DNA of 64,000 bases from JBKPNJ01 sp963695705 (GCA_963695705.1 CAVOHB010000013.1:62001-126000), one strand, 5' to 3'; counted from the first letter of the stretch, positions 37,838 to 49,001 are shown. Notes: generated from the sequence alone by a model not told the origin. Program-made: numbers and translations.

Positions 37838-38834
37838 CTAGCCCTTGAGGCCGGTCATCGAGATGCCCTGGATGAACTTGCCGCTGGAAGATCATGAAGA
37901 CGACGACCATCGGCAGCGTCGCGATCACCGATCCGGCGAACAGGACGTCCCACGACGTCTTGTTCTTGCACCACGAACAGCGCCAGGCCGAGCGGCGCGG
38001 TGTATCTTGTCCTCGCTGGAGATGATGATCAGCGGCCAGAAGAAGTCCTCCCACGAGTCGACTGAACGTGAAGATCGCCGACCGCGGCCAGCGCCGGGCC
38101 GGCACAGCGGCAGCACGACCTGCCAGTAGATGCGGAACTCCGAGGCGCCGTCGATGCGCGCGGCGTCGAGCAGCTCGTCGGGGATCGACTGCATGTACTG
38201 GCGCAGCAGGAAGATGCCGAAGGCGCTCACCGCCCCGGGCACGATGAGCCCGTAGTAGGAGTCGAGCCAGCCGTGGCCGCCGTTGCCCGAACGATGTCGT
38301 TGCCGCCGAAGAGCGGGATGTGCTTGAGGACGAGGTAGTTCGGGATCAGCGTCACCTGGCCGGGCATCATCATCGTGGCCAGGAAGAGCATGAAGATGAC
38401 GTCGCGGCCCGGGAACTTGCGCTTGGCGAAGACATAGGCCGCGAGCGAGTTGAAGAACAGCTGCAGGATCGTCACCGACGTGGCGACGAAGGCGCTGTTG
38501 GCGAACCAGCGCCAGGCGCCGTTGGCGCCGGCGCCGGTGACCTCGGCCCTGCCCGCGACCGAGGAACGTCTTGTAGCCGTCGAGCGTCGGGTGCGTGCGG
38601 GATCCAGTGCGGCGGCAGGTCGAAGATGTCGCCGAGCGGCTGGAACGACGCGCTGATCAGCCAGGCGAACGGCGCGACGAACAGGATCGCCCCGGGCACC
38701 AGGATGACGTACGGCGCAGGATGCTCAGTCGCCATCGCTTGCTACGTCCCACGCGGCTGGATCGCCGCGGCGGCGTCGGTGCGGGCGCCTCGGTCGTGGA
38801 TCGATCTCCGGTCGCGTCGACAGTCGCCGGTCAT
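37838..38834 (-). CDS. ABC sugar transporter permease, MalG type (frameshifted)
   Basis: Pieces in different frames line up as one MalG-like permease: YVILVPGAILFVAPFAWLIS, FNSLAAYVFAKRKFPGRDVI, MMMPGQVTLIPNYLVLK, then the EAA-loop region YMQSIPDELLDAARIDGASE and the end FMIFQRQ. The probable start ATG is at 38834 and the stop at 37838. At least five one-base shifts interrupt it. It forms the membrane channel with the MalF-like partner upstream. No ATP-binding subunit is encoded here, so a shared MsiK-type ATPase elsewhere is likely, as is common in actinobacteria. Confidence 0.75.
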
Positions 38835-39785
38835 GCGTCTGCCCTGCCTGGTCAGCCGGAGCTGGATGCACGGTGAAGACGAACAGCATCAGGAACAGCG
38901 CGTAGGCCAGGGTGCTGGCGTAGCCCATGTCGTAGAACTGTGAACGCCGTCTGGTAGATGAAGTAGACCATCGTCGTCGTCTGCTCGACCGGCCCGCCGC
39001 TGGTCATGATGAAGATCTGCGTGAACACCTGGAACGAGCCGATGATCCCGATGACCAGCAGGAACAGCGTGGTCGGTCGCAGCATCGGGATCGTGATGTA
39101 GCGCAGCCGCGCCCAGGCGCCGGCACCGTCGACCTCGCGCGGCCTCGTAGAGCTCCTGCGGGATCGCCTGGAGCCCGGCGAGGTAGATCACCATCGAGAA
39201 CCCGATGCCGCCCCAGATGCTCATCAGGATGACCGCCGGCATCGCCAGGTTCTTGTCGGACAGCCAGAGCAGCGGCTGGTCGATCAGGTGCGTCTTCAGC
39301 AGGTAGTAGTTGAAGAGGCCGTAGTCAGCGTTGTAGAGCCACTTCCAGACGATCGCGACCACGACGAACGGCGTGACGACCGGGAGGAAGTAGATCGTCC
39401 GGAAGAGGCCGCGCCCGCGCAGCGGCTGGTTGAGCAGCAGGGCGATCCCCAGCCCGATGAGCCATGGTGCAGCGGAACCGACGCGCCGGTGAAGTAGACG
39501 GTGTTGATCGACCGCCCGGCGGAAGCTGCTCGTCGTGGATCAGTCGCCGGTAGTTGTCCAGCCCGACGAACGGCTTGTCGGGCTCGATGATGCTCCACCG
39601 GTGGAACGTCAGGTAGAACGCAGAAGATCAGCGCGAAGATCGTGAACACCGAGAACAGCAGCAGGCCCGGGGCAGATGAAGAGGTAGGCGCTCCACTCCC
39701 GGCGCATCCGGCGCAGCGTGTAGCGCACGCCCCGCTTCGGCTTGGGCAGCGGTCTCGACCGGTCGACCGCCGTGTCGACTGCCAT
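38835..39785 (-). CDS. ABC sugar transporter permease, MalF type (frameshifted)
   Basis: The ATG at 39785 starts MAVDTAVDRSRPLPKPKRGV, a typical cytoplasmic N-terminus, followed by a first membrane helix (SAYLFICPG). Further pieces are IVWKWLYNADYGLFNYYLLK, IWGGIGFSMVIYLAGLQAI followed by the EAA-loop start PQELYEAA, IIGSFQVFTQIFIMTSGGPV and STLAYALFLMLFVFT. Several one-base shifts split it. The 3' boundary with the MalG gene is unclear and may overlap it by a few bases. It pairs with MalG and the substrate-binding lipoprotein. Confidence 0.75.
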
Positions 39786-39805
39786 GCACTGCCTCTTCCC
39801 GCGTA

Positions 39806-39835
39806 GCCGGCCCGGGCTCGATGGCCCGGGCCGGC
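39806..39835 (-). terminator. Intra-operon hairpin between binding-protein and permease genes
   Basis: GCCGGCCCGGGC and GCCCGGGCCGGC form a perfect 12-bp stem with a TCGATG loop. It lies between the binding-protein stop at 39882 and the MalF start at 39785. There is no T tract. Such hairpins can stop part of the transcription or protect the upstream mRNA, raising binding-protein levels over permease levels. Confidence 0.7.
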
Positions 39836-39881
39836 ACTGCTCGACGGTCACCATGCCGGGAGCGGACGTCCGCCTTGCCGG

Positions 39882-41239
39882 TCAGCGGGCGAAGATCTCC
39901 TCGGCCTTGTCGGCGGCGTTGTCCAGCGCCTCCGACGGCGGACTGGTCGCCGTACATCGCCTTGCCCAGCTCCGTGTTGAGCTCGGCCTCGACCTCGCCG
40001 TACTTCGGGTTGGGCGGCTCCTGCTCGGGATGCCGCAGTCCTTCATGTCCTTGGCGAAGCCGGTGAGGACCGGCTTGGCCTTGTACAGCGCCGGGATCCG
40101 CCAGCTGGGACGTCAGCGTCGGCAGCTCGGTGCCGCTGGCCACGCCCTTGACACCAGGGATGCCCTTGTAGGTCCACTGCGCGATGATCTCGGGCTGGGA
40201 GAGGTACTCGATCCACTTCCAGGCGGCGTCGTTGTTGTCGGTGTGGAAGAGAACCAGCGCGTCACCGGCGAGCGTCGTCGCGCAGCCGGCCGGACCCTTG
40301 GGCAGCGGCGCGGTCGCCCACTGTCCCGTTGATCTCCGGGCACGTCGTCCTGCGATGCGTGCCGGCGAGCCAGTTGCCGGCCATGTACATGCCGACCTGG
40401 CCCTGCTCGAAGGCGATCCGGCCGTCGTAGGAGTTGGAGTTGAGGTAGTCCGGCGGGGCGTACTTGGTCAGGCCCGACGTAGAAGTCCGCGGCCTGCTTG
40501 CCCTCGGGGCTGTTGAAGGCGACGTCCTTGCCGTCGTCGGTCAGCTGCTCCCCACCGGCCTGGTAGAGGAACGGGTACCAGTAGTAGGCGGACTCCGACG
40601 CGAACATCTCGATAGCCGTACTGCTTCTTGGTCGGGGTCGGTCAGCGTCGCGGCGTCGGCCTCCATCTCCTCCCAGGTCGTCGGCGGATGGTCGATGCCG
40701 GCCGCCTCGAACAGGTCCTTGCGGTAGAACAGGCTGGTCGACTCGCCGTCGAACGGCAGGCCGTACATGCTCTCGTCGACCGTGACGAAGTCCTTGAACG
40801 CCGGGACGTAGGCGTCGGGCTTCACCCAGTCGCTGCGCGCGATGTAGTCGTCGAGGTTGACGATCGCGTCGCGGCCGGCGAACGTCGGCGACGGCGCTGG
40901 CGTCGACGAACGCGGCGTCCGGCGGGTTGTCCGCCGGCGATCTGCGTGGTGATCTTCTGCTGCGAGTTGTCGGCGGTGACGTTCTGGAACTCGATGGTGA
41001 TGTTCGGGTGCTCGGCTGTGGAAGTTCGTCGGCGAGCTTCTTCATCGCCGGGTGGTGTTCCCGACCCAGGACGAGAACGTGACGGTCACCGGCTCGGTCG
41101 GCTCGGGCACCGGGCCCTTGCCCTTGCCCGCGGTGTCGCTGGAGTCGTCGCTACTACCGCCACATCCGGCAGCGACCAGGGCGAGAACGGTGGCGCCGCC
41201 GACCAGCGCCAGCGATCGTCGGGAGACAGCTTTTCTCAC
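39882..41239 (-). CDS. ABC transporter sugar-binding lipoprotein (frameshifted)
   Basis: A GTG at 41239 preceded by GAGGAGCAAGTCC begins a lipoprotein signal: RRSLALVGGATVLALVAAGC with acceptor Cys. The mature protein belongs to the family 1 extracellular solute-binding proteins: VTVTFSSWVG, YGLPFDGESTSLFYRKDLFE, PPTTWEEMEADAATL, and the C-terminal end YGEVEAELNTELGKAMYGDQ. Five or more one-base shifts interrupt it. The preceding promoter carries a LacI-type operator. It would capture a mono- or oligosaccharide for the MalFG-like permeases. Confidence 0.8.
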
Positions 41240-41290
41240 GGACTTGCTCCTCACTCGATCCGGGGCCGGACACGACGCGCACAAACCCCC

Positions 41291-41305
41291 GCCAAATCGT
41301 TTGGC
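41291..41305. promoter_or_regulatory. LacI-type operator upstream of the ABC operon
   Basis: GCCAAA-TCG-TTTGGC is a perfect inverted repeat centred 59 bp upstream of the binding-protein start codon. The form and centre are typical of LacI-family operators. A very similar sequence lies in the araC-lacI intergenic region at 42253, so the LacI protein encoded at 42401 is the likely ligand. Confidence 0.7.
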
Positions 41306-41341
41306 TAACCCTGCGAAGCGTGCTAGACCACCACCTGCTTG

Positions 41342-42239
41342 TCAAGCGAACACGCGACCGCCAGCGCGGGCCGCGGCCCAATCGTTGTGAACCGCCCGGG
41401 CGGCTCGGGGTGACTCCCCGTAGCGCCGCCGGTAGGCCCGGCCGAAGTGCGACGGGCTGTTGAACCCGGCCGCGTGGCCGACCTGCGTGACACCGAGGTC
41501 GGTGGCGGCCAGCAGCGAACGCGCGAAGCGGAGCCGCCGCTGCTGGAGGTACACCTGGAACGGCACCCCCGTGAACTCCCGGAAGCGCTCGCTGAAGTAG
41601 TTCGGCGAGAGGTTCGCCTGCGCAGCGGCTCGGGCGAGCGTGACCGGCTCGCGGAAGTGGTGGTCGACGAAGAGCACGGCCCTGGCGATGGCGGAGTCCG
41701 GGCGAGGCAGATGCTGCCGGTCCGAACCGACCGGCCCCGCCGACCCCTGGCTGCCGGCGCAGCGCCGGGCGAACTCGATGAGGATGCAACCGACGAGCGC
41801 GTCGGTGAGGGCGGCCGCACCCGGTCGGGAAGCCTGCGACTCGTCCCACAGCCGCAGGAAGTCCGTCCGCGCCTCGTCGAAGTTCCCCAGCGTCCAGGCC
41901 GGCCAGGCCGACCAGCCGGCTGTCGACGCGAGCAGACCGAGCAGCTGCTCCTCGAGCACCGCCGGGTCGATCACCACGTTGAGGCAGGTGAGCGGTTCAT
42001 CGGAGGTGGTGTCGATCCGGTGAAAGTCCGCCGGCGTCAGCAGGAACGCGCTGCCCGGCCGCAGCGTCTCGCGGCACGCCGTTGAGCAAGTGGTAGGCGC
42101 TGCCGTCCAGCACGTAGGCCATCTCGTAGAACTCGTGCCAGTGCACGTCGACCCGGCGCAGCTCCTGCCGGATGACACGCACCCGGACCGGCGGCGCGAG
42201 CAGCGCGTCCATCGTGTAGCGCTCGAGTTCCTCATGCAC
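41342..42239 (-). CDS. AraC-family transcriptional regulator (one frameshift)
   Basis: About 298 residues from a GTG at 42239 after removing one extra base near 42077 (897 bases, 299 codons). The N-terminal cupin has VDVHWHEFYEMAYVLDGSAY, a typical sugar-binding jellyroll, continued after the break by GSAFLLTPADFHRIDTTS. The C-terminal pair of helix-turn-helix motifs is in LARAAAQANLSPNYFSERFR and VTQVGHAAGFNSPSHFGRAY. It lies between the ABC operon and the divergent LacI gene and probably activates the catabolic genes in response to sugar. Confidence 0.85.
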
Positions 42240-42252
42240 CCCGAGCCCCGGA

Positions 42253-42270
42253 GGAAATCGTTTTGGCAAA
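42253..42270. promoter_or_regulatory. Second LacI-type operator, between araC- and lacI-like genes
   Basis: GGAAATCGTTTTGGCAAA matches the 41291 site (CCAAATCG-TTTGGCTAA) apart from one extra T and two or three substitutions. It lies 14 bp upstream of the AraC start and about 130 bp upstream of the LacI start. This position would allow repression of the AraC gene and self-regulation of the LacI gene. Confidence 0.55.
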
Positions 42271-42400
42271 GTCCTGGTACCCTACGAACCGCCGTTGGGG
42301 GTGTCAAGCACCCCACCGCGGTCTCGTACCCGCACCGCGGCCGGAAGCCGGCCGTCGACGAGTCGCTCAGCAACGGCAGCGAGCCGAGGAGGCGACGTCG

Positions 42401-43429
42401 ATGTCCGATGTCGACACCAACCCACCACGCGGCCCGGCCCGGGTGACCATCGCCCAGGTGGCCAGTCTCGCCGGGGTCAGCCCCACCACGGTGTCCCATG
42501 TGCTGTCGGGGAAGCGGATCGTCGGGGCGGCCACCCGCGCGACGGTCGAGGACGCGGTCCGAAAGCTCGGCTACCGGCCCAACATCGTCGCCCGCAACCT
42601 GCGGACCCGGCGTTCCCACATGATCGCGGTGATCGTGCCCGACATCACCAACCCGTTCTACAGCGTGCTGATCCGCGGACTCGCGGATGCCGTCGACGGC
42701 GCGGACTACGGGACGTACGTCTGCAACACCGACGGCCTGCTCGATCGCGAGCAGAAGTTCATCGAGGACGTTCTCGACCGGGGCGTCGACGGTGTCGTGA
42801 TGGCGTCGGTCAACGTCGCTCCCGACGACGTGTTCAACCCCGCCCGCTTCGGCACCCCGGTCGTGTGCCTGGGCGACAGGCATCGACCATCCGAAGATCG
42901 ACACGGTGGCGGCCGACGACGAGGGCGGTTCCCATGCCGCGACCCTGCATCTGGTCTGCACGCGGTGCGCTCCGCGTCGCGATGATCCAGGGCCCCCGGG
43001 GGCCGGCGACGGCCCGCGTCCGCGGCTACCGACGGGCGCTGGAAGAGGCCGGCCGGCCCATCGACCCGGCCCTGATCGAGCCGCGGCGACTGGACCACGG
43101 CCGGCGGCCAGAACGCCATGCGCTCACTGATGGTCCGTCAACCGCGTCCCGATGCCGTCTTCTGCGCCAACGACCTGACGGCGATCGGCGCGATGGACAC
43201 CGCCCGCGAGCTGGGACTGACGATTCCCGGCGACGTCGCTCTGGTCGGCTTCGACGACGTCGACGCGGCGGCACTCGTGAGACCGGCCCTGACGACGGTC
43301 CGCAACCCGTCCTACGACGCCGGGCGCCGGGCCGGTGAGCTGCTGCTGAGCCGGATGCTCGGCCGCTACAAGGACAAGGGCCGCACGGTCATGCTGCCCT
43401 GCCCGCTCGTTCGGCGCGAGTCGGCCTAG
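42401..43429 (+). CDS. LacI-family transcriptional regulator (three frameshifts)
   Basis: The ATG at 42401 starts MSDVDTNPPRG and the DNA-binding domain VTIAQVASLAGVSPTTVSHV with the hinge helix region YRPNIVARNLRTRR. The periplasmic-binding-protein-like core has IVPDITNPFYSVLIRGLAD, then after shifts near 42880, 42957 and 43100 continues VAMIQGPRGPATARVRGY, PDAVFCANDLTAIGAMDTAR and VALVGFDDVDAAALV. Total length is about 342 residues. It is the best candidate for binding the palindromes at 41291 and 42253. The inducer is probably a sugar or glycoside. Confidence 0.85.
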
Positions 43430-44388
43430 GACGGGGTCCACGGTCACCGTGGCCTTGACGAACCCCGGCGGCTTGTCGTGTGCGGTCTCGAACGCCAGCC
43501 GATGTCGTCGAGCGCGAACCGGTGCGTGACCAGGCCGTCGAGCGACAGCCGGCCGGAGGTGAGCAGGCGCATTCCCGATCGTCATGCCGCGCATGATCGT
43601 GGAGACCTCCCGGAAGTGTGCGTTGACGATGTTGAACGCCATCCAGTTCCAGTGACCCAGCGGGATCTCTCGGGGCGGCCCCTGGTGGAAGCCGACCAGC
43701 ACCACCTTGCCGCTCATCCGGGTGACGTCGCCGAGCGCCGCGAGGGCGACCCTGGGCTGCCGGTGCACTCGAAGCGTGACGTCGGCGCCGCGTCCGAACG
43801 TCAGCTCCGACACCACGTCGGCAAGGGACTCCGCCGCCACGTCGACGGTCCGGGTCGCCCCCAGTCCGGGCGGCGCGTTCGCAGGGCGTCGGTCCGGCTG
43901 TCGGCGACGATCACCTGCCGCGCGCCGCGCAGCGCGACGAGCTTCTGCACGAGGTTGCCCATGAAGCCGGCACCGATGATGACGACGTCGTCGCCGAGAC
44001 GTACGTCGGCTAGCCTCCACCGCGTTGGCCGCACACGCCAGCGGCTCGGCCAGCGCGATGTCCAGCGGCACCGCCGGCCGCGGACCGGCAGTACTCCGCC
44101 TTCACGGCGACGTAGTCGGCGAAGCCGCGGGTGGTCACCCAGACGCCGACCGGGTCACCCGGGCCGATCCCGGAGACCTGCGCGCCCGCCTCGACGACGG
44201 TGCCGCTCACCTCGTGGCCGGGGTAGAGCGGGAACGGCGCCGCTCCGCCGCCCCTCCCACATGTCCAGCTCCGACGCGCAGACGCCACACGCCGCGACCC
44301 GGACCAGGACCTCGTCCGCGGCGAACGACGGGATCGGCGCCTCCTCGACCGCGAACGTCCGCGGAGCCTCGAGCACGGCGATCTTCAT
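43430..44388 (-). CDS. Zinc-dependent alcohol/polyol dehydrogenase, MDR family (frameshifted)
   Basis: Starts at the ATG at 44388 with MKIAVLEAPRTFAVEEAPIP. Catalytic-zinc features are ACGVCASELDMWEG and PLYPGHEVSGTVVEAG. The nucleotide-binding domain has VVIIGAGFMGNLVQKLVALR, and the end reads FETAHDKPPGFVKATVTV. Several one-base shifts divide it. The exact stop is unclear because the frame runs on into the convergent LacI gene. The start overlaps the stop of the glycosidase-like gene as ATGA. It most resembles sorbitol/threonine-type dehydrogenases and would oxidise a sugar hydroxyl with NAD(P). Confidence 0.75.
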
Positions 44389-46563
44389 CGACCTGGGTCC
44401 TTCTGCTCGGTGGCACCGGCGTCGACTGCACCCCGGCTGAACACGACGATGCTGTAGACGCCCAGCTCCTCCAGGTGCACCGTGTGCGACCGCGCCGTCG
44501 ACGGCGGCCTCCTGGGCACTCTTGTCACCCCGCGACGTCAGCACGCGTGACCTGCGGCCTCGGGAGGCCGAGCTCGACGGTCAGCTCGATGTCGGTCAGC
44601 GACCGCACGCCGTCCGGCTCACGGTCGTAGTCGTAGTTGACGAGGTGCACCGCGGCCGACCCGTCGGCCAGGCGCTGGATGTTGACCCCGAGGTTGACCC
44701 TGGGTGGGGAACCGGGGCCGTCGGCTGCGCGGACCGTAGCTGTCGTCCGCGCGGCAGCAGATCGTCGACGTCGCCGATCGTGCCTCGGCGCACATTCTCG
44801 TGCCCCAGCAGGCCTTCGCGCTCTGCCGGCGGGAGGTTCTCGCCGAGCTCGCCGACGACGACCGCGCAACCCGCCGCCGTCGAGGTACTCGGCCAGCGCT
44901 CGTGCCTGGCGCGCGGTCAGATGGACGCAGTCCGGGCAGGATCACCGTCGGATACCGGCGCAGCGATCCGGCGTCGACGCGGTCTGGCGCGGTCACCCCG
45001 TCGGCGAACATCACGACGTCGAACGGCACCGGCGCATCCGCCAACGCCGGCGGTCACGACGCCGGTAGGGCACCTCGACGGACTCGTCCCGTGCGTTGGT
45101 GACGTTGTCGCTCGCGTCCTGGCGGCTGATCAGCTCGCGGGTGCTCTCGACGCTGAAGACGACCGCGACCTCGTTGCAGGTCTGTCGACTGAAGAGGTCG
45201 TCGTGGTCGGCGAGGAAGGCCTGCACCTCGGTCGCCAGGTCGTGCGGGGCGTAGAACGAGTCCTCGATCCGGCTGCCCATCCAGGCGCCGTAGGGCACGG
45301 TCATGTTCGCGCCCATCGCCGCACCCTCGTACAGCGACAGCCGGAACAGGTCGTAACCCTCGGCCGACTGCGAAGCTCGCTCGACGAGCTCCGGCACGAC
45401 ACCGCCGTACGGGTTCTCGACGACGACCACGTCCTTGTCACCGGCGAACCCCGCGACGTAGCGGTACCACTCCGGCTGCCGGTAGGTCGTGTTGCGCATC
45501 TCGGTGATGAGCAGGTCGACGTCGTCGGCGAGCGCGAGGTAGTGCGGGTCGAGGTTGAAGAAGTTGCCCGACACGAGGACCTCGCGCCCCTGCTCGCGGC
45601 CGTACTCGCGGGCGTAGTCGGCGAGCTCGGCGAAGTACCGCGTGATCGCCAGGCACTGGAAGCGGTAGTAGTCGCCGAAGAGCGGGGTGGTCTCCCGGGT
45701 CGTCCTTGAAGTCGAAGCCGCGCTCGAGCAGCCAGCTCGCCGTAGTGGAACGTGTCGAGGTCGACGCCGTCGAGCTCCGGGCTGAGCTGCGACTCGTCCT
45801 GGCTCCTGCAGGTAGGCGCGGAAGCCCTTCATGCAGTCCTTGCAGAAGCAGGCGCCGTACTGGAACGCGCCGATCGGGCAGCTCGGCCTCGTCGAGCTGG
45901 ATGCCGTCGACCCCGGCGTCGATCTGGATCCGGATGACGGCCTTGAGGTACTCGCGCCAGACCGGGTTGTTGCGGTCCATGTAGAAGCACTGGTGCTCGC
46001 GGTCCGGGCACTCGACCCAGTGGGCGTGGCACGGCGACCTGGTGGATGTCGCGCGAGCAGCACTCGTCGATCAGGTCGGTGACCGGCTCGCCGTCGCTGT
46101 TGACGAGGCCGTCAGGGAAGTACTTCTCGAACGGCTTCCACAGCTTGGGGTAGCGGTTCTGCGAGAACTCCCGCAGCCCCATCCAGTCCCGGTGCCCGAC
46201 CCCGCGCAGCTCGTTGAGCGCCAGGATCGCGTCCTCGTCGTCGTTGAGCTCGACCGGGAACTCCCATCCCTGCGCCTCGAACACGATGCCGAAGACCGCG
46301 ATCCCGTGCTTGTGGCACTCGGCGATGAACTCGCTGTCGTTGACGAAGCCCGTAGAAGCGGGATCGGGCGTCGACCGTCGCCGAACGCCTCCTGCTCCAG
46401 GTACGGCAGCGACAGCGACCCGCCGCCCATCGCGGCCCAGACCAGGACGCGTCGCGCGATAGTCGACGAGGTCGTCGACCATCCGCAGCCGTCGCGGCGG
46501 CAGGCTCGGGTGGTAGCAGTGCTGCCGGGGGAACCAGGCGTCGAAGTAGACGCCACGCTGCAT
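44385..46563 (-). CDS. TIM-barrel glycosidase-like protein (frameshifted)
   Basis: An ATG at 46563 starts MQRGVYFDAWFPRQHCYHPS after GCGAGGAAGG. The pieces assemble to roughly 720 residues. The barrel includes AECHKHGIAVFGIVFEAQGW, FSQNRYPKLWKPFEKYFPDG, NPVWREYLKAVIRIQIDAGV then DGIQLDEAEL, and LLITEMRNTTYRQPEWYRYV. The pair of acidic residues in QLDEAEL and in LITEM could be catalytic. The end has HLVNYDYDREPDG, a beta domain as in trimerising beta-galactosidases. I cannot assign a GH family. It has no signal peptide. It probably cleaves or binds the imported glycoside. Confidence 0.6.
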
Positions 46564-46610
46564 GGATGCACCTTCCTCGCGAACCCCAGGATCACCGGCA
46601 GCCGAGTCAG

Positions 46611-47359
46611 CTACGCGTTCTCGTAGGTGTTGCCCGCGCCGTCCCGCCCGCGGGCCAGCCAGATCTTCCACCCGGCGTTCTGCTCGACTGGGAGCACCTT
46701 GCACCGTCGCGGGGAAGTACCGCATCGTGTAACCGGTTCGCCGCACGCTGCTGGTGTTGGGCTTCGCGCCGTGGATGATGCGTCCGTCGTGCAGGGACGA
46801 CTGCCCGCGCTCGAGCTCGAAGTACGACGGCCTTGTCCTCGTCCACGCCGACGATCTCGGCGTGGAACGTCTGGACGGTCTTGTCGGTGGGGCGGTAGTC
46901 GTCGGAGAACCCGTTGTCGTGCGTTCCGGGGATCACCCGCATGCAGCCGTTCTCCTGGTTGCTCGGGCCGAGCGCGAGCCACACGGTCACGATGTGGTCG
47001 TACGCGCTCAGCCGGCCGTTCCAGTACGCACTGTCCTCATGCCACGGCGTGGCGCGACCGACGTACGGGTCCTTGGAGATGAAGTGGCTCGTCCACAAGG
47101 CGATGTCCGGCCCGACCAGGGGCTCCACCAGGTCGAGCACCTCGTCGGAGAGCAGGAACTCCAGCAGGCGCGGGTCGCGGAAGTGCGGCGTGTCCAGCTC
47201 GTCGGAGAGCTTGTCGCCCTTCTCGGCCAGGTGCTCGTCGAAGATCTCCTCGAGCCGGTCCATCTTGTCCGGCGAGAACAGCTGCTGTTTGTTCAGGTAG
47301 TACCCGTTGGTCCTGAAGAAATCGACGTCCTGCTGGCTGAGCACGGAGGTGGCTTTCAC
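46611..47359 (-). CDS. PhyH-family Fe(II)/2-oxoglutarate dioxygenase (frameshifted)
   Basis: About 250 residues beginning MKATSVLSQQDVDFFRTNGY at the ATG at 47359. The iron-binding motif H-x-D is H107/D109 in TPWHEDSAYW. The distal His and the Arg for 2-oxoglutarate lie in SLHDGRIIHGAKPN and VRRTGYTMRYFPATV, reached after shifts near 46830 and 46700. The family hydroxylates small molecules or lipids. An oxygenase inside a sugar cluster suggests the substrate carries a non-sugar part or that a sugar carbon is oxidised. A 21-bp repeat array lies 120 bp upstream. Confidence 0.78.
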
Positions 47360-47478
47360 GGTCGAACCTTTCGCTGACGGAGACCTGCCTGCGTTGGCAG
47401 CATAGGCCGAACCATGCGCCGGACGCGGCCCCTATGTTCGGCGGTACTCGACCTAACTTCGGTTCCCCCTCCTCGGCC

Positions 47479-47541
47479 ATCCGACACTTATTTCCCGCGA
47501 TCCGACAGTTGTTGCACGCGATCCGACAAACGTGTCACGCC
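47479..47541 (+). repeat. Three tandem 21-bp repeats (array A)
   Basis: Three contiguous 21-bp units lie at 47479-47499, 47500-47520 and 47521-47541, each starting ATCCGACA and ending CACGCG, CCCGCG or CACGCC. The middle seven bases vary. The same unit occurs at 53866-53928 in the same orientation. The array is in the promoter region of the PhyH gene. A 21-bp period puts units on the same face of the DNA helix. Confidence 0.85.
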
Positions 47542-47901
47542 GATAGGCCCGGGCTCCCGGCAAGGGCTCGCAGCCGCGATTGCTCGAGTCCGAGGCCGAC
47601 CACTGCGGTGCTTGGACTGCTCAGATTTGTGCAGACGATGAGAGTAATCGCACCCGTTTCCCCTCACCAAATGCACAATTTCCGGCCGCGGCGGAACGGG
47701 CGGACCTCCAGTGGGTGCGTCAGGATCACCGCACCGACGCTTCGCGCACTCGTTGGTCACCGGCCGCTCAACCGTGACCAACAACCGCGCAATTCCCGGC
47801 ACCGGCCCGGGGCCGGTGACCGATACCTGCGCAGTAACTTCCCGACTCGGGCCAGGCATCCGCCGCAACGACCTCGCCAACACCTACGCCGAACGGCGGC
47901 T
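47542..47901. other. Intergenic region with one hairpin
   Basis: About 360 bp between array A and the 3' end of the first Gfo/Idh gene. CACCGGCC and GGCCGGTG at 47800-47818 form an inverted repeat that could terminate the Gfo/Idh transcript. The rest shows nothing convincing. The open frame of the Gfo/Idh gene runs through part of this region, probably because of an indel near its end. Confidence 0.4.
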
Positions 47902-49001
47902 TTAGCCACTCGCTCAGCGCGACGCGGTCCAGAGCCCGGATGATCTCGGCGAAGAGGTCGAGGTCCTCGACGTAGTCCTCGGGGCTCGTCTTCGGGATCT
48001 GCTTCTCGGTGACCACGTGGTGGAAGTACTCGAGCTCGTGGGTGTACGGATCCTTCAGGTGCGGGCGCGAGACGGTGCGGTGCAGCGCGTCACCGCTGGT
48101 CTCCTCGGTGATCAGCACCGTGGGGAAGTGACGGACGTACGGCGTGTCGTACTGGACCCGCATCATCGAGCTGCTCGCGCGTACACCTCTATGTGGGCGT
48201 CGAAGCGGACCTGCTCGTCGACACCGGTCTCGTAGGTGACGTACGTAGTCGTCGTACTCCAGCAGCGCCGTGATGAACCCGCCGTCGCGCCACTGTCTCG
48301 CCGCCGCGACACCGCGCGGCCGGCCGAGCAGCTCGCGCATCGCGGACAGGTCGTGGCTGCCGAGCCCGCACAGCATCCGGTAGGCGTTGACCAGCTCGTC
48401 GGGCACCGGCCCGAGGGCGTCGGCGACCAGCCGCTGGGCGCGGTCCCAGCGCTCGGCCATCAGGTCGGCCGGGGATGTCTCCCGGCCGCTCGCACGATGG
48501 CGGTCTGGTCGACGATGAGCTGGTTGCGGCCGATGATGTCGTGAACCCGTGCGTAGTTGATCCGGCCCATGCTGGCGATCCGCTCGGTCGCCTCGATGAA
48601 CGCGGGTGCGAACCGCCGCATGTAGCCGACCATCACGACCCGGCCGGCCTTGTCGCGGGCGCGCGATGATCTCCTCGGCCTCGCGGGGACTCAGGCACAT
48701 CGGCTTCTCGACGAGCACGTTGAGGCCGCGGTCGAGCGCGAGCGTCACGCACTCTGCGTGGTACTCGTCGCTGTTGAGGACGAGTACGCAGTCCAGCTCG
48801 CTCGCCGTCGAGCATCTCCAGGGCGGTCGGGTAGCGGCGCGGCGACGGCGTACTGGTCGCCGATCACCTCGCAGCAGGGTGGCCGAGATGTCGCAGACCG
48901 CCCGCACCTCGAAGAGCTCCGGCAGCGACTCGCAGCACCGGCAGGTGGATGATCTGCGCCACCTCGCCGAGACCGATGACACCGACGCGCAGTCTGCTCA
49001 C
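47902..49001 (-). CDS. Gfo/Idh/MocA-family dehydrogenase (frameshifted)
   Basis: Starts at a GTG at 49001 with VSRLRVGVIGLGEVAQIIHL, the NAD(P)-binding GxGxxA-like motif. After shifts it continues ELDCVLVLNSDEYHAECVTL and LNVLVEKPMCLSPREAEEII, where EKP is the conserved catalytic motif. The C-terminal domain has GLGSHDLSAMRELLGRPRGV and TVSRPHLKDPYTHELEYFHH. The exact stop is uncertain; the frame seen runs to 47768, but family length suggests an end near 47900. It would oxidise a sugar or glycoside hydroxyl. It is in the same run as the SPI gene upstream. Confidence 0.75.

Noticed and set aside
43438..43452. Inverted repeat CCACGGT-C-ACCGTGG between the convergent LacI and dehydrogenase genes
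   Set aside because: It overlaps coding sequence of the dehydrogenase end and is too short to call a terminator with confidence.
47479..47541. CRISPR array
   Set aside because: Only three contiguous 21-bp units, no unique spacers and no cas genes nearby.
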